Of a stretch of 64,000 nt of DNA, positions 18,867 to 27,646 are shown piece by piece. The stretch is from NCBI GenBank assembly GCA_036339375.1, contig JAYZBC010000066.1:1-64000 (forward strand), given 5' to 3'. The first letter of the stretch is position 1; every line of letters starts with the position of its first letter. The notes below the pieces were generated by a model, which searched no databases, had not been told where the DNA came from, and saw nothing but the letters and a program-made list of their open reading frames with translations. The DNA comes from JAYZBC01 sp036339375 (GTDB lineage Bacteria > Pseudomonadota > Alphaproteobacteria > MPNO01 > UBA2964). The translations under genes and the position numbers were made by a program.

Positions 18867-19076
18867 TTAGCCCCCGCGCACAATATGCACGATCTCTATT
18901 TTATCATTAGCTTTCAAAAATTTCTGTTCCCAATCTGTCCTCGGAACAACCTGACCATTTCTAGCAATTGCGATACCGCCTTTTGACCAATTAATACCAC
19001 GCTTTTCAAGCAATAACTTTATAGACCTAGAAGATAAATTCTCTATTTCACCGTTTATATAAATTTTTTCTTGCAC
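18867..19076 (-). CDS. thiS: Sulfur carrier protein ThiS
   Basis: Ubiquitin-like carrier whose C-terminal Gly-Gly is adenylated and thiocarboxylated to give sulfur for the thiazole ring. The 69-residue protein starts with YINGE (beta-grasp strand) and ends precisely in HIVRGG, the required terminus. Translation starts at GTG with AAGGA upstream. It is 31 bases downstream of thiO and abuts thiG. Confidence 0.92.
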   Translation of the reverse strand: MQEKIYINGEIENLSSRSIKLLLEKRGINWSKGGIAIARNGQVVPRTDWEQKFLKANDKIEIVHIVRGG

Positions 19077-19107
19077 AAGGAGTTCCTTTTATACAATAAA
19101 AAGTAAT

Positions 19108-20244
19108 TTATTGATTTGATTTTGCAAACCTATCCAAATGGAAAGGTTTAATTGAACTTGGCACTGTCCCCGTATTTATATTTTCAGCCATTGCATTTGC
19201 CGTTAACGGTGCCAACAATATTCCATTGCGATGATGACCGGTAGCCAAAAATAGACCATCCGTTTTCGTGGAACCTAAAATAGGTGCATCGTCTCTACTT
19301 GCCGGACGCAATCCAGCCCAACTTTCAACGACGGGTAAATCGTATATACCAGGTAAGACATCCCAAGCCAGCCGCAACAATTCCAGCATCCCTCCAACTG
19401 TCAATTTTTTATCAAAGCCCATCTCTTCAACAGTTGCACCTATCAAAAGACGACCGTCCCCTTTGGGCACCAAATAAATGGATGGGACTATCCCATTTCC
19501 TGGCCCCCATACCACGTGCTCAATCAGGGGGGTATTGACTTCCATTTGTACAGAAACCATCTGTCCCTTTAGTGGTCGTACTGGAGGCCTTGAATGCTCC
19601 GGCAGCCCATAAAGATTTCGTGACCAAGCCCCGGCAGCAATTACTACTTTTTCAGCTTTAATTTCATTATCAACTAATTCAAGCCCTCTCACAGCTTTCT
19701 CTTTGGTCAAAATTTTTATTACTTCGGTGTTTTCCTTTAAAACACCACCGCACTTAATAAAAGCTTTTTTCAGAGCTTTTACTACTTTTCGGCTGTCAAC
19801 CTGATGATCAAGTGAACTGAAAATAGCTCCGGTCACGGACGCCGAAAGATGGGGTTCACGTTTGCGTGCTTCATACCCGTTAAGCCACTCCACGTTTAAG
19901 CCCAATGTTTTAAAATACTGAAACCTATGTTGAAGGTGTTCTAGGTCATCACGGTCAAGCGCAACGACTAGCGTACCATGCCCACGGTAATCGACATCAA
20001 CACCCGTCGTTTTATAGAGATCTTCCGCAAAGCACTTCCACATTTTTAGACTTTTTAACGCTAAGGGCAACAATGCCTCTTCAGCGTGCTCTGCTTCTGC
20101 CTGCGGAGCAAGCATACCTGCAGCAGCCCAAGTCGATTCCATACCCCCTTTTTTGCGTTCAAAGATTGTCACATCCAAACCGCGTTCAGCTAAACGCCAA
20201 CCGATAGCAAGTCCACAAACTCCACCACCAATTATCGCAATCAT
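19108..20244 (-). CDS. thiO: Glycine oxidase ThiO
   Basis: FAD-dependent amine oxidase making the glycine imine used by ThiG. The 378-residue protein has the FAD-binding GGGVCGLAIGWRLAERG (about 6-22) followed by VTIFERKKGG, and the DAO-family C-terminal region WAGLRPASRDDAPILG with GHHRNGILLAPLTA. It is the first gene of thiO-thiS-thiG-thiE. thiC, thiD and thiF were not found here, so pyrimidine synthesis and ThiS activation must be encoded elsewhere. Confidence 0.88.
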   Translation of the reverse strand: MIAIIGGGVCGLAIGWRLAERGLDVTIFERKKGGMESTWAAAGMLAPQAEAEHAEEALLPLALKSLKMWKCFAEDLYKTTGVDVDYRGHGTLVVALDRDDLEHLQHRFQYFKTLGLNVEWLNGYEARKREPHLSASVTGAIFSSLDHQVDSRKVVKALKKAFIKCGGVLKENTEVIKILTKEKAVRGLELVDNEIKAEKVVIAAGAWSRNLYGLPEHSRPPVRPLKGQMVSVQMEVNTPLIEHVVWGPGNGIVPSIYLVPKGDGRLLIGATVEEMGFDKKLTVGGMLELLRLAWDVLPGIYDLPVVESWAGLRPASRDDAPILGSTKTDGLFLATGHHRNGILLAPLTANAMAENINTGTVPSSIKPFHLDRFAKSNQ

Positions 20245-20640
20245 CCGCTTAAGCCCTTGAAAATGGGAAGCGGACAGAAAGTACGATTATTGTACAACCT
20301 GGTTTTAGACAAAACCCTCCTCAAAAATAACTATGGATGCAGATTGACCAGAATTTTTCTTTAACAAAGCTCCGGTTATTGCCTTCATCTCCCCCTTTTA
20401 ATATAAGCAGCGTGGTCATCCATAGGGTAGCTGTCAACCCTTGGGGGGAGGCGTTTTCCAAACTTGGAACATTGGCGTTAGAAATATTAACGCCCATATT
20501 TAGAGATAAAATTTTTGAAAATGGTTTTTCATAAGTTTTTGTTTTACTATTTGTGATAGAAGAGTTTAACTGTTTTTTTATATACCAGTTCGAAAATACA
20601 AAACGAAATCTGAAATTACTAGAATTCCAATAGAAAATTT
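20245..20640. other. 396-base gap between thiO and the FAD monooxygenase
   Basis: A divergent intergenic region. I looked for a TPP riboswitch reading towards thiO and found neither the CTGAGA nor the ACCTGATCTGG-type core in that orientation. A small stem (AGGGT/ACCCT around 20425-20442) and a GTAC-N7-GTAC repeat at 20281-20295 are present but not assignable. A 65-residue open frame at 20337-20534 has no recognisable features. Confidence 0.5.
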
Positions 20641-21864
20641 ATGACATTGAACGATCGTGTGCTAATCGCCGGAGCGGGACCAGTAGGAATGATTTCCGGA
20701 TACTATCTAGCACGGAATGATATACCAGTAACCGTTTTTGATTCGCTTCCCGAAACACAGACTGATCATCGTGCATCCACCGTTCACCCTTCTACTTTAG
20801 ATATGCTGACACAGCTTGATATGACCAAAGAAATGACCGAAAAAGGACTTATTTCGCCTATTTTCCAATTCCGAGATCGATATGACGACAGAGTGGTTGC
20901 TGAATTTGATTACGGAATTATTGCGGATGAAACCGAACATCCTTACGCACTACAAGTTGAACAACACAAGGTTATTGATATAGCAAGGGAACACGCTGAA
21001 ACATTATCGAACTTTTGCCTAAAACGCCCAAATGAAGTTACTGGGTTTTCTCAGGATGAAGATGGCGTTGAAATTGTGGTCAGAAACCAAAACGGAGACC
21101 AAGAAATACATAAAGGACGTTTCCTAATAGCGGCTGACGGTGGACGAAGCGTCATCCGAAAACAACTTAATATTGAATTTCCAGGTTTCACTTGGGGCGA
21201 AAGGTTCGTGATTGCAACTACAAAATTTGATTTCGGAAACCCTGAGGCGGGAGGACACCATTACAGAAATTACGTTGCACACCCAAAACAATGGTGTGCT
21301 CTGATCAAGGTTGCCGGTGATGATATGACAGGGTTGTGGCGAATTTTATTACCAGCATCAGGAAAAGAACCAGATGAATACGTTCAAAGTGAGGAATGGG
21401 TACAAGACAAATTTTCTGAGTGTCTTCCTTATGCACCTTCCTACGAAATTATTCACCGAAATCTTTACAACGTTCATCAACGAGTTGCCGACAAATTCCA
21501 CGTTGGCAGGATTGTCCTCGCCGGGGATTCAGCGCACGTTAATAACCCGCTAGGTGGAATGGGGATGAACGGTGGTATCCACGACGGGCTTAATATTGCA
21601 GAAAAACTTGTGAAAATTTGGCGTGGTGAGGGGGATATCAATTTGCTAGCACAATATGATCGACAACGGCGAACGATGGCGAAGAAATACGTCCAAGCCC
21701 AATCAATTCAAAACAAAGAAATTTTGCAGGAAAATAATTTGAAAGTTAGGCGGGAGCGTCTGGATAGCCTTTCAGCAATCGCTGACAATTCCAAATCATG
21801 CCACGAATATTTATTACGATCTTCTCTGATCGCAATGGTCAGAGAAGCCCAGAGCATCCTTTAG
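20641..21864 (+). CDS. FAD-dependent aromatic hydroxylase (class A flavin monooxygenase)
   Basis: Group A flavoprotein monooxygenase of the PheA/MhpA/UbiH type, which uses NAD(P)H and O2 to hydroxylate an aromatic ring. The 407-residue protein has the dinucleotide motif VLIAGAGPVGMISGYYLA (about 7-24), a DG-type motif in RFLIAADGGRSVIRKQ (about 160), and the second FAD motif VLAGDSAHVNNPLGGMGMNGG (about 295). It stands alone between thiO and an MFS gene, so its substrate cannot be read from context. A hairpin with a T tract follows the stop. Confidence 0.8.
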   Translation: MTLNDRVLIAGAGPVGMISGYYLARNDIPVTVFDSLPETQTDHRASTVHPSTLDMLTQLDMTKEMTEKGLISPIFQFRDRYDDRVVAEFDYGIIADETEHPYALQVEQHKVIDIAREHAETLSNFCLKRPNEVTGFSQDEDGVEIVVRNQNGDQEIHKGRFLIAADGGRSVIRKQLNIEFPGFTWGERFVIATTKFDFGNPEAGGHHYRNYVAHPKQWCALIKVAGDDMTGLWRILLPASGKEPDEYVQSEEWVQDKFSECLPYAPSYEIIHRNLYNVHQRVADKFHVGRIVLAGDSAHVNNPLGGMGMNGGIHDGLNIAEKLVKIWRGEGDINLLAQYDRQRRTMAKKYVQAQSIQNKEILQENNLKVRRERLDSLSAIADNSKSCHEYLLRSSLIAMVREAQSIL

Positions 21865-21872
21865 TGCCATTA

Positions 21873-21905
21873 AGGAAAACAAAATTTTGATTCCTAATTT
21901 TTTTT
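21873..21905 (+). terminator. Candidate terminator after the FAD monooxygenase
   Basis: AGGAA at 21873 pairs with TTCCT at 21891-21895, enclosing a CAAAATTTTG palindrome, and is followed by a T tract (21898-21905). It overlaps the end of the convergent MFS gene. Confidence 0.4.
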
Positions 21906-23189
21906 AGATGCAACTCCAGATACCGGTGGATTTTCTAATGCCTCCTTCAGATCGTCACGCCGTTTGAACGTCCAAAACCACAAACAAATGCAAATCACGG
22001 CGCCAAAAATAACCGGCCAACGTAAACCAACATAATCACCCGCCCACCCCATTAATAATGAACCCAGTGAAGGACAACCTCTAGACACTGCACCATATAA
22101 GCTAATAACTCGCCCACGAATGTAGTCATCAACAGCCGCTTGAATAAGAGTTTGTTCCCCTGTGCCAGCAACTGTCATACTAAAACCTGCTACAAAAACA
22201 GAGCCAACTGCGATATAAAATTTTGTCGTACTTGCAAAAATTATTAATACAACTGCAAGAATTAAAATGTTTGATATAACGATTGATGTTAAACCTTTTA
22301 TTTGACCCCGCTGTGCTAACCAAAATCCACCCATTACCGCCCCTAACCCAACAGAAGAAACCAAAATGCCTAAAGCATCAGGACCTAGGCCGAAAACACT
22401 ATCAACAAAACCAGAAAACAGATCTATGTAGGTCCTTCCGAACACGCCAACGATAAACAAAACAAACATAAGCACACCAATTCCAGGATGAGAAAAGGTA
22501 TACTTGAAACCAGCTTTAATTTCGTTGGGTATTTCTTTTAGTGGTGCTAAACTTCTGGGTAAGGCATGTGCACCCAGACGGATTATGATTAAAGCAACCG
22601 CAAAGATAGCGCTAGCCACCGCATTAAAAGCAAAAACTATACCAACACCTACAACCCATGCTTCTTCTCCACTCAATGCTATGATGCCTCCTGCAATTGC
22701 AGGTCCGCCCACGCGTGCAACATTGAAAACAAGAGAGTTGATGGCAACCGCTGACGCCAATCTTTGACGATTAACCATATTTGGGACTATCACAAGCCTT
22801 ACTGGATGGTTGATTGCGAGAACCAAACCCAATACAAGAGTGAGGGAAAAAACCTTTTCTATTGAAACAAATTCATCCAAACAAAAAAATGCAAGGATGG
22901 TCGCTTGCAAGGTTGTAAATGCCATCGCAAAACGCATCATTCCCAACCTATTGACCCTTTCGGTAATCGCACCTGCTAGAGGCGCTAATACTACTGTGGG
23001 AAACAAGTCAGCCAAAGCAATCGCCCCAAGCCAAAAAGTTGATCCCGTCAACTTCCAGGTAAGCCACTGCAGAGCAATTCGATAGGCCCACATCCCAAAG
23101 TGTGAACAAATATTGCCAACCGTATATATAAGGTAATTGCGGTCTCCCAACGCATGAGTCATGGGATTAAAACGACTAAGTAGTTTCAT
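21894..23189 (-). CDS. MFS transporter, EntS-like exporter family
   Basis: A 431-residue membrane protein with about 12 hydrophobic segments. The N-terminal NYLIYTVGNICSHFGMWAYRIALQWLTWKLT and APLAGAITERVNRLGMMRF (MFS motif A-like loop after helix 2) resemble the MFS_3/enterobactin-exporter-like group. A long central loop around residues 210-225 separates the two halves. Substrate unknown. It converges on the FAD monooxygenase and is divergent from the mmsA remnant. Confidence 0.75.
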   Translation of the reverse strand: MKLLSRFNPMTHALGDRNYLIYTVGNICSHFGMWAYRIALQWLTWKLTGSTFWLGAIALADLFPTVVLAPLAGAITERVNRLGMMRFAMAFTTLQATILAFFCLDEFVSIEKVFSLTLVLGLVLAINHPVRLVIVPNMVNRQRLASAVAINSLVFNVARVGGPAIAGGIIALSGEEAWVVGVGIVFAFNAVASAIFAVALIIIRLGAHALPRSLAPLKEIPNEIKAGFKYTFSHPGIGVLMFVLFIVGVFGRTYIDLFSGFVDSVFGLGPDALGILVSSVGLGAVMGGFWLAQRGQIKGLTSIVISNILILAVVLIIFASTTKFYIAVGSVFVAGFSMTVAGTGEQTLIQAAVDDYIRGRVISLYGAVSRGCPSLGSLLMGWAGDYVGLRWPVIFGAVICICLWFWTFKRRDDLKEALENPPVSGVASKKN

Positions 23190-23332
23190 TTTAAATATCT
23201 ATTATCTTTCTGATGGGAGAACTCAAACCTAAACCAAATTTTTATCTTATTTCTAAGTTACAAGCGTTCTTCAATAGGTTGTCGACTGAATAGAGCCTTG
23301 ATAAGTTGATAACGAAAACTGGAGTACCTTCA

Positions 23333-23479
23333 ATGTTCAAAGAAATTACACATTTTGTTAACGGCAAAGAAATGCCGGGGAGCTCTGGGCGATTTGGAAG
23401 AGTATATAACCCCGCTACTGGACAAGCTACAGGACAGGTACCTTTCGCAAATCAAAAAGAAGTAGATGCCAACTCTAAG
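23333..23479 (+). pseudogene. 5' remnant of a methylmalonate-semialdehyde dehydrogenase gene (mmsA)
   Basis: About 49 codons match the N terminus of MmsA-type aldehyde dehydrogenases (EITHFVNGKEM, SSGRFGRVYNPATG, then EVDA), including an ATG preceded by GGAG. After about 23479 the similarity stops and the frame runs on into infA as unrelated sequence to 23644. A complete enzyme has about 500 residues, so this is a truncated copy left by a deletion or rearrangement next to infA. In a live relative the enzyme would convert methylmalonate semialdehyde to propionyl-CoA. Confidence 0.6.
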
Positions 23480-23564
23480 ATAGAAATTAATTTAGTTCCA
23501 AAAAACCTTGACGATTTTGGTTCCGACAGCACTAATGCATTCCCACAACTTAAAAGAAGGTACT

Positions 23565-23783
23565 ATGGCAAAAGAAGAGCTCCTCGAATTTTCTGGCACC
23601 GTTATGGAACGGTTGCCGAATGCGATGTTCAAAGTAAAGCTTGAGAACGGACATGAAGTGTTGGCCCACACAGCCGGCAAAATGCGTAAATTTCGTATCC
23701 GCGTTTTGGAAGGGGACCAGGTTGATGTTGAAATGACACCATATGACCTGGAAAAAGCCCGAATTATCTTCCGCCACAAATAA
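23565..23783 (+). CDS. infA: Translation initiation factor IF-1
   Basis: Single OB-fold protein that binds the 30S A site during initiation. The 72-residue protein starts MAKEELLEFSG and contains LENGHEVLAHTAGKMRK and EMTPYDLEKARIIFR, nearly full family consensus. The longer open frame from 23508 is a shadow; the ATG at 23565 has AGAAGG at good spacing. It lies downstream of the mmsA remnant and apart from any ribosomal operon, as usual in alphaproteobacteria. Confidence 0.96.
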   Translation: MAKEELLEFSGTVMERLPNAMFKVKLENGHEVLAHTAGKMRKFRIRVLEGDQVDVEMTPYDLEKARIIFRHK

Positions 23784-23925
23784 AGTTTGTCACCCGTTTT
23801 TTTTGAACTAATACGCTCTTATATTTGGGTAAAGAAAAGAATCTCCTTACAAACGAGGGGACTTTTTTATCTAAAACTAAAATTTCAATTTCTCAAGACG
23901 AATTTGGAGCCTTAACAGAAACCTT

Positions 23926-25146
23926 ATGACCCCACGAACCTGGCGGACTCCGATTGTAATACTTGTTGCAGCAACCCTCATTCTGTTGCTTTCCTTTGGT
24001 TCACGACAAACCTTTGGCTTGTTTTTAGCCCCTATTTCAAAAGCCCATAATTGGGAAATTGGCGTTTTTTCATTTGCAATGGCTTTGCAAACACTAATTT
24101 GGGGTTTATCGCAACCTTTTTGGGGGAACATTGCTGATCGATTTGGTGCAGGTCGTGTAGTTAGTTTAGGATTAGTTTTTTATGCGACCGGCCTTTGGTT
24201 AATGGCCCTATCAACCTCTCCCTTGGAAATTACGCTTACAACTGGTTTGTTGACGGGGGTTGGAATGAGTGCGACCAGTTTTCCCATAATTTTGGCTGTA
24301 GTTGGACGAAGCGTCCCCGAGAAAAGACGTAGCATGTTCCTGGGAATTGCTAGTGCGGGCGGATCATCAGGACAGGTCCTTGTTGTGCCTTTTGCACAAT
24401 ATTTCATTTCAGACCTTGGGTACGCGAGTGCGCTAATTACTTTAGCGATTTGCATGTTCCTAATTGTTCCTCTAGCTGCCTCTATTTCAGGAAAACCGCA
24501 AACACCAGCTGGTGAAAACAACATCAGACAAAGTACTCGCGAAGCTATTGGAGAGGCGATGACCCACCGGGGTTATGTATTGCTCGTTACTGCGTTTTTC
24601 GTTTGCGGTTTCCAAACAATGTTTATAGGTGCTCACTTACCTAATTATTTGGAAAAGTCCGGAATTGACGCAAATATAGCTGCAACATCTTTGGCCCTGA
24701 TTGGGCTTTTTAACATTATTGGCTGTTTTATATGGGGAGCGCTTGGCGGTCGGTACAGTAAAAAATTAATGCTCGCCCTACTCTATATTGCACGTTCGAT
24801 TGGAATTACTGTGTTTATTGCGCTCCCTATTACAGATACCAGTGCAATTTTATTCGCGTCTTTTATAGGTTTACTATGGCTAGGCACAGTGCCTTTAACC
24901 AGCGGACTTGTGGCACAAATATTTGGAACTCGGTATATGGCCATGTTATATGGATTTGCGTTTACCAGTCACCAGGTGGGGAGTTTTTTAGGAATTTGGT
25001 TCGGGGGTGTCGCTTTTGACGCAACAGGGAATTATGATGCAATCTGGTGGGGAGCAATTATTTTAGGCATTGTAGCTGCAATTATGCACTGGCCAATTGA
25101 CGAGAGGCCATTGGTTCGCTCCACTACACAGGAACTAAAAACGTAA
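23926..25146 (+). CDS. MFS transporter, first of three tandem paralogues
   Basis: A 406-residue, 12-helix major facilitator protein. Features include SFGSRQTFGLFLAPISKAHNW near helix 1, GNIADRFGAGRV (motif A after helix 2), and FGTRYMAMLYGFAFTSHQVGSFLGIW in the C-terminal half. These are typical of the oxalate/formate-antiporter or monocarboxylate-like branch of MFS. It is the most divergent of the three tandem copies in its N terminus. Substrate unknown; small organic acids are plausible from family knowledge. Confidence 0.8.
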   Translation: MTPRTWRTPIVILVAATLILLLSFGSRQTFGLFLAPISKAHNWEIGVFSFAMALQTLIWGLSQPFWGNIADRFGAGRVVSLGLVFYATGLWLMALSTSPLEITLTTGLLTGVGMSATSFPIILAVVGRSVPEKRRSMFLGIASAGGSSGQVLVVPFAQYFISDLGYASALITLAICMFLIVPLAASISGKPQTPAGENNIRQSTREAIGEAMTHRGYVLLVTAFFVCGFQTMFIGAHLPNYLEKSGIDANIAATSLALIGLFNIIGCFIWGALGGRYSKKLMLALLYIARSIGITVFIALPITDTSAILFASFIGLLWLGTVPLTSGLVAQIFGTRYMAMLYGFAFTSHQVGSFLGIWFGGVAFDATGNYDAIWWGAIILGIVAAIMHWPIDERPLVRSTTQELKT

Positions 25147-25172
25147 AATTTCTGGTTATTAGAAGGTATTGA

Positions 25173-26390
25173 ATGTCACGGCCACCTTGGAGAAATCCCT
25201 ACATAGTTTTAATTTTTTGTACATTAACAATCCTTATTTCGTACGGAACGCGTCAAAGCTTTGGTTTGTTTTTGATCCCCATAAGTGATGCCATTAGCCC
25301 TGGCCGAGTTGAACCTTTCTCATTTGCTGTGAGCCTCCAGACCCTAATTGTAGGCCTTAGCGTACCCTTCGTTTCAGCGATCGCTGACAAATGGTTGGGT
25401 CCAATAAAAATGTTAGTCATGGGGGGTACACTTTATGCTTTGGGTATGGTCTTACTTAGTTATTCCACTACAGAATTACACTTAACTCTGAGTGTTGGTG
25501 TGTTAAGCGGCCTGGCAGCGGCCGGTTGTGGTATTCCAATGCTTCTTTCGGTTGTGGGTAGAGTAGCCCCGGAAGAACGTCGGAGTTTATGGCTCGGTAT
25601 TGTATCGGCAGGTGGTACCGGTGGGCAGATGTTTCTGGTTCCATTAAATGGTTTCCTCTTGGAAAGGATGGATTGGTCCGATGCTATTCTAATCGTCGCT
25701 GCGTTTATATTGGCCATTGTCCCGATGGCGCTAATTTCCGGCAAAGCAAGTGGCGAATCTCTAAATCAAGAAAAAGATACACAAACACTCGGTCAGGCTT
25801 TAAAAGAAGCCCAAAGAAATCGAAGCTATTGGTATCTTTGTATCGGTTTTTTTACATGCGGTTTTCAAGTTCAGTTTGTTGTTACCCATTTACCAAAATA
25901 TTTGCAAGACACGGGTTCAGGAGTGACTATAGGCGCCCAGGCAATTGCTCTAATTGGATTAACAAATGTCATCGGCACAGCAATCGCTGGAAAACTTGGG
26001 GGCCATTACAAGAAAAAGGATTTATTAATGGGGCTTTATATAGGCCGGTCTCTTGTTATGTTGGCTTTCTTTGTTGCCCCCTTAAGCCAAATGTCTGTTT
26101 ATATCTTTGCCTCTTGCATCGGTTTTTTATGGTTAGCTACTGTTCCATTAACGGCGGGGCTGATTTCAGGTTTTTTTGGCCCCCGGTACATGGCAACACT
26201 TTACGCAATAGCATTTTTAAGCCATCAAGTTGGAGGATTTTTAAGTACTTGGATGGGGGGAGTAATCCGTGACGCAACAGGATCTTATGATGCATGGTGG
26301 TGGATCATAATTGCTGGTGGTGCACTGGCAGCTCTGGCACACTACCCGATCAATGAGACACCCGTAAAAAAACTAGCAACTCAATCATAA
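25173..26390 (+). CDS. MFS transporter, second of three tandem paralogues
   Basis: A 405-residue, 12-helix protein closely related to its neighbours: SYGTRQSFGLFLIPISDA near helix 1, AIADKWLGPIKMLVMGG (motif A), GFFTCGFQVQFVVTHLPKYL at about helix 7, and FGPRYMATLYAIAFLSHQVGGFL in the C half. AGAAGG lies upstream of the ATG. The 26-base gap to the first copy and 8-base gap to the third suggest one transcript. Confidence 0.82.
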   Translation: MSRPPWRNPYIVLIFCTLTILISYGTRQSFGLFLIPISDAISPGRVEPFSFAVSLQTLIVGLSVPFVSAIADKWLGPIKMLVMGGTLYALGMVLLSYSTTELHLTLSVGVLSGLAAAGCGIPMLLSVVGRVAPEERRSLWLGIVSAGGTGGQMFLVPLNGFLLERMDWSDAILIVAAFILAIVPMALISGKASGESLNQEKDTQTLGQALKEAQRNRSYWYLCIGFFTCGFQVQFVVTHLPKYLQDTGSGVTIGAQAIALIGLTNVIGTAIAGKLGGHYKKKDLLMGLYIGRSLVMLAFFVAPLSQMSVYIFASCIGFLWLATVPLTAGLISGFFGPRYMATLYAIAFLSHQVGGFLSTWMGGVIRDATGSYDAWWWIIIAGGALAALAHYPINETPVKKLATQS

Positions 26391-26398
26391 AAAAATAA

Positions 26399-27640
26399 AT
26401 GTTGGAAAAAATTATGCCCAAAGGTTTTTGGCGTAGTCCCTATTTTGTTGTCTTGTGTGCAGTTTTTATTATTTTGTTTGCATATGGTGGCAGGCAAAGT
26501 ATGGGGATGTTTCTCCGGCCCATAACAGAGGGTATGGGATGGGGGGAGGATGTCCGTGTCATGTCATTTGCAACCGGGCTCCAATCTCTGGTTTATGGCT
26601 GTGCAGCACCCTTTTTTGGAGCGATTGCGGATCGGTGGGGTCCCATCAAGGTGCTTATTCTCTCATCAATTATTTATGCCTTTGGACTGTTTTTGATGTC
26701 TCAGTCTACAGGGGAAACAGGTTTGATTTTTAGTGTGGGATTTTTAACCGGAATAGGTGCCGCAGGGATTTCACTCCCAATGCTCCTTTCAATTGTCGGG
26801 CGTGTTGCGCCCGAAAGCCGCCGTACCTTCTGGCTCGCAATTGTGGTTTCCGGAGGCACCCTCGGTCAAATGTTAATTGTTCCCCTTAGTCATTACATGA
26901 TCTCACATTGGGGCTGGGTTTTGGCGGCAATTGTCCTCTCTGTATCCGCTTTAACGGTAATACCACTCACTTTATGTATGAAACATGCTGCAAGCGAAAT
27001 TCTTAATAAAAAGGATAAACAAAGCCTCGGCCAGGCAATCAAAGAAGCGAAAAATCACCGGGGTTTTTGGTTGCTTGTCATAGGGTTTTTTGTATGCGGT
27101 TTTCAAGTTCAATTTATTAATAATCACCTTGAAAATTATTTAAACGCTACAACGGTTGGGGGAGCTATGGCCGCAACAGCCATAGCATTAATCGGTTTAT
27201 TTAATATGATTGGAACGCAAACTGCTGGCTGGCTTGGGGGTAGGTTCCGGTCAAAATATTTGCTGGCCAATATTTACACGTTGCGATCTTTGCTTTTTTT
27301 GGCGTTTTTCCTTATTCCGGTTAGCAAGTTAAGTGTAGTTATCTTTTCGTGCTTAGTTGGATTGCTTTGGTTAGCGACGGTCCCGCTAACTTCCGGAATC
27401 GTTGCGCAAATTTTTGGACCGCGTTATTTGGCGACACTTTATGGTGTCGTTTTTCTCAGTCATCAAATTGGTAGTTTTTCAAGCGTTTGGCTTGGGGGCA
27501 TCATCCGGACCTATACAGGTAGTTACGACTACGCCTGGTATATGATAATTTTTTCAGGGTTCATTGCGGCTTTAATTCACTGCCCAATAGATGACAAACC
27601 CATTAAAAGGATCACTGAAGGACAGGCCGCAACTGCATAA
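26399..27640 (+). CDS. MFS transporter, third of three tandem paralogues
   Basis: A 413-residue, 12-helix protein with AYGGRQSMGMFLRPITEGMGW, AIADRWGPIKVL (motif A), GFFVCGFQVQFINNHLENYL and FGPRYLATLYGVVFLSHQIG. It aligns by eye over its whole length with the preceding gene, so the array arose by tandem duplication. An ATG five codons in (26414) could also be the start. It ends seven bases before the convergent nfu gene. Confidence 0.82.
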   Translation: MLEKIMPKGFWRSPYFVVLCAVFIILFAYGGRQSMGMFLRPITEGMGWGEDVRVMSFATGLQSLVYGCAAPFFGAIADRWGPIKVLILSSIIYAFGLFLMSQSTGETGLIFSVGFLTGIGAAGISLPMLLSIVGRVAPESRRTFWLAIVVSGGTLGQMLIVPLSHYMISHWGWVLAAIVLSVSALTVIPLTLCMKHAASEILNKKDKQSLGQAIKEAKNHRGFWLLVIGFFVCGFQVQFINNHLENYLNATTVGGAMAATAIALIGLFNMIGTQTAGWLGGRFRSKYLLANIYTLRSLLFLAFFLIPVSKLSVVIFSCLVGLLWLATVPLTSGIVAQIFGPRYLATLYGVVFLSHQIGSFSSVWLGGIIRTYTGSYDYAWYMIIFSGFIAALIHCPIDDKPIKRITEGQAATA

Positions 27641-27646
27641 ATTACT

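Noticed and set aside
20245..20640. Possible TPP riboswitch upstream of thiO
   Set aside because: Neither the CTGAGA segment nor the ACCTGATCTGG-like core is present on the minus strand; the small AGGGT/ACCCT stem is not enough.
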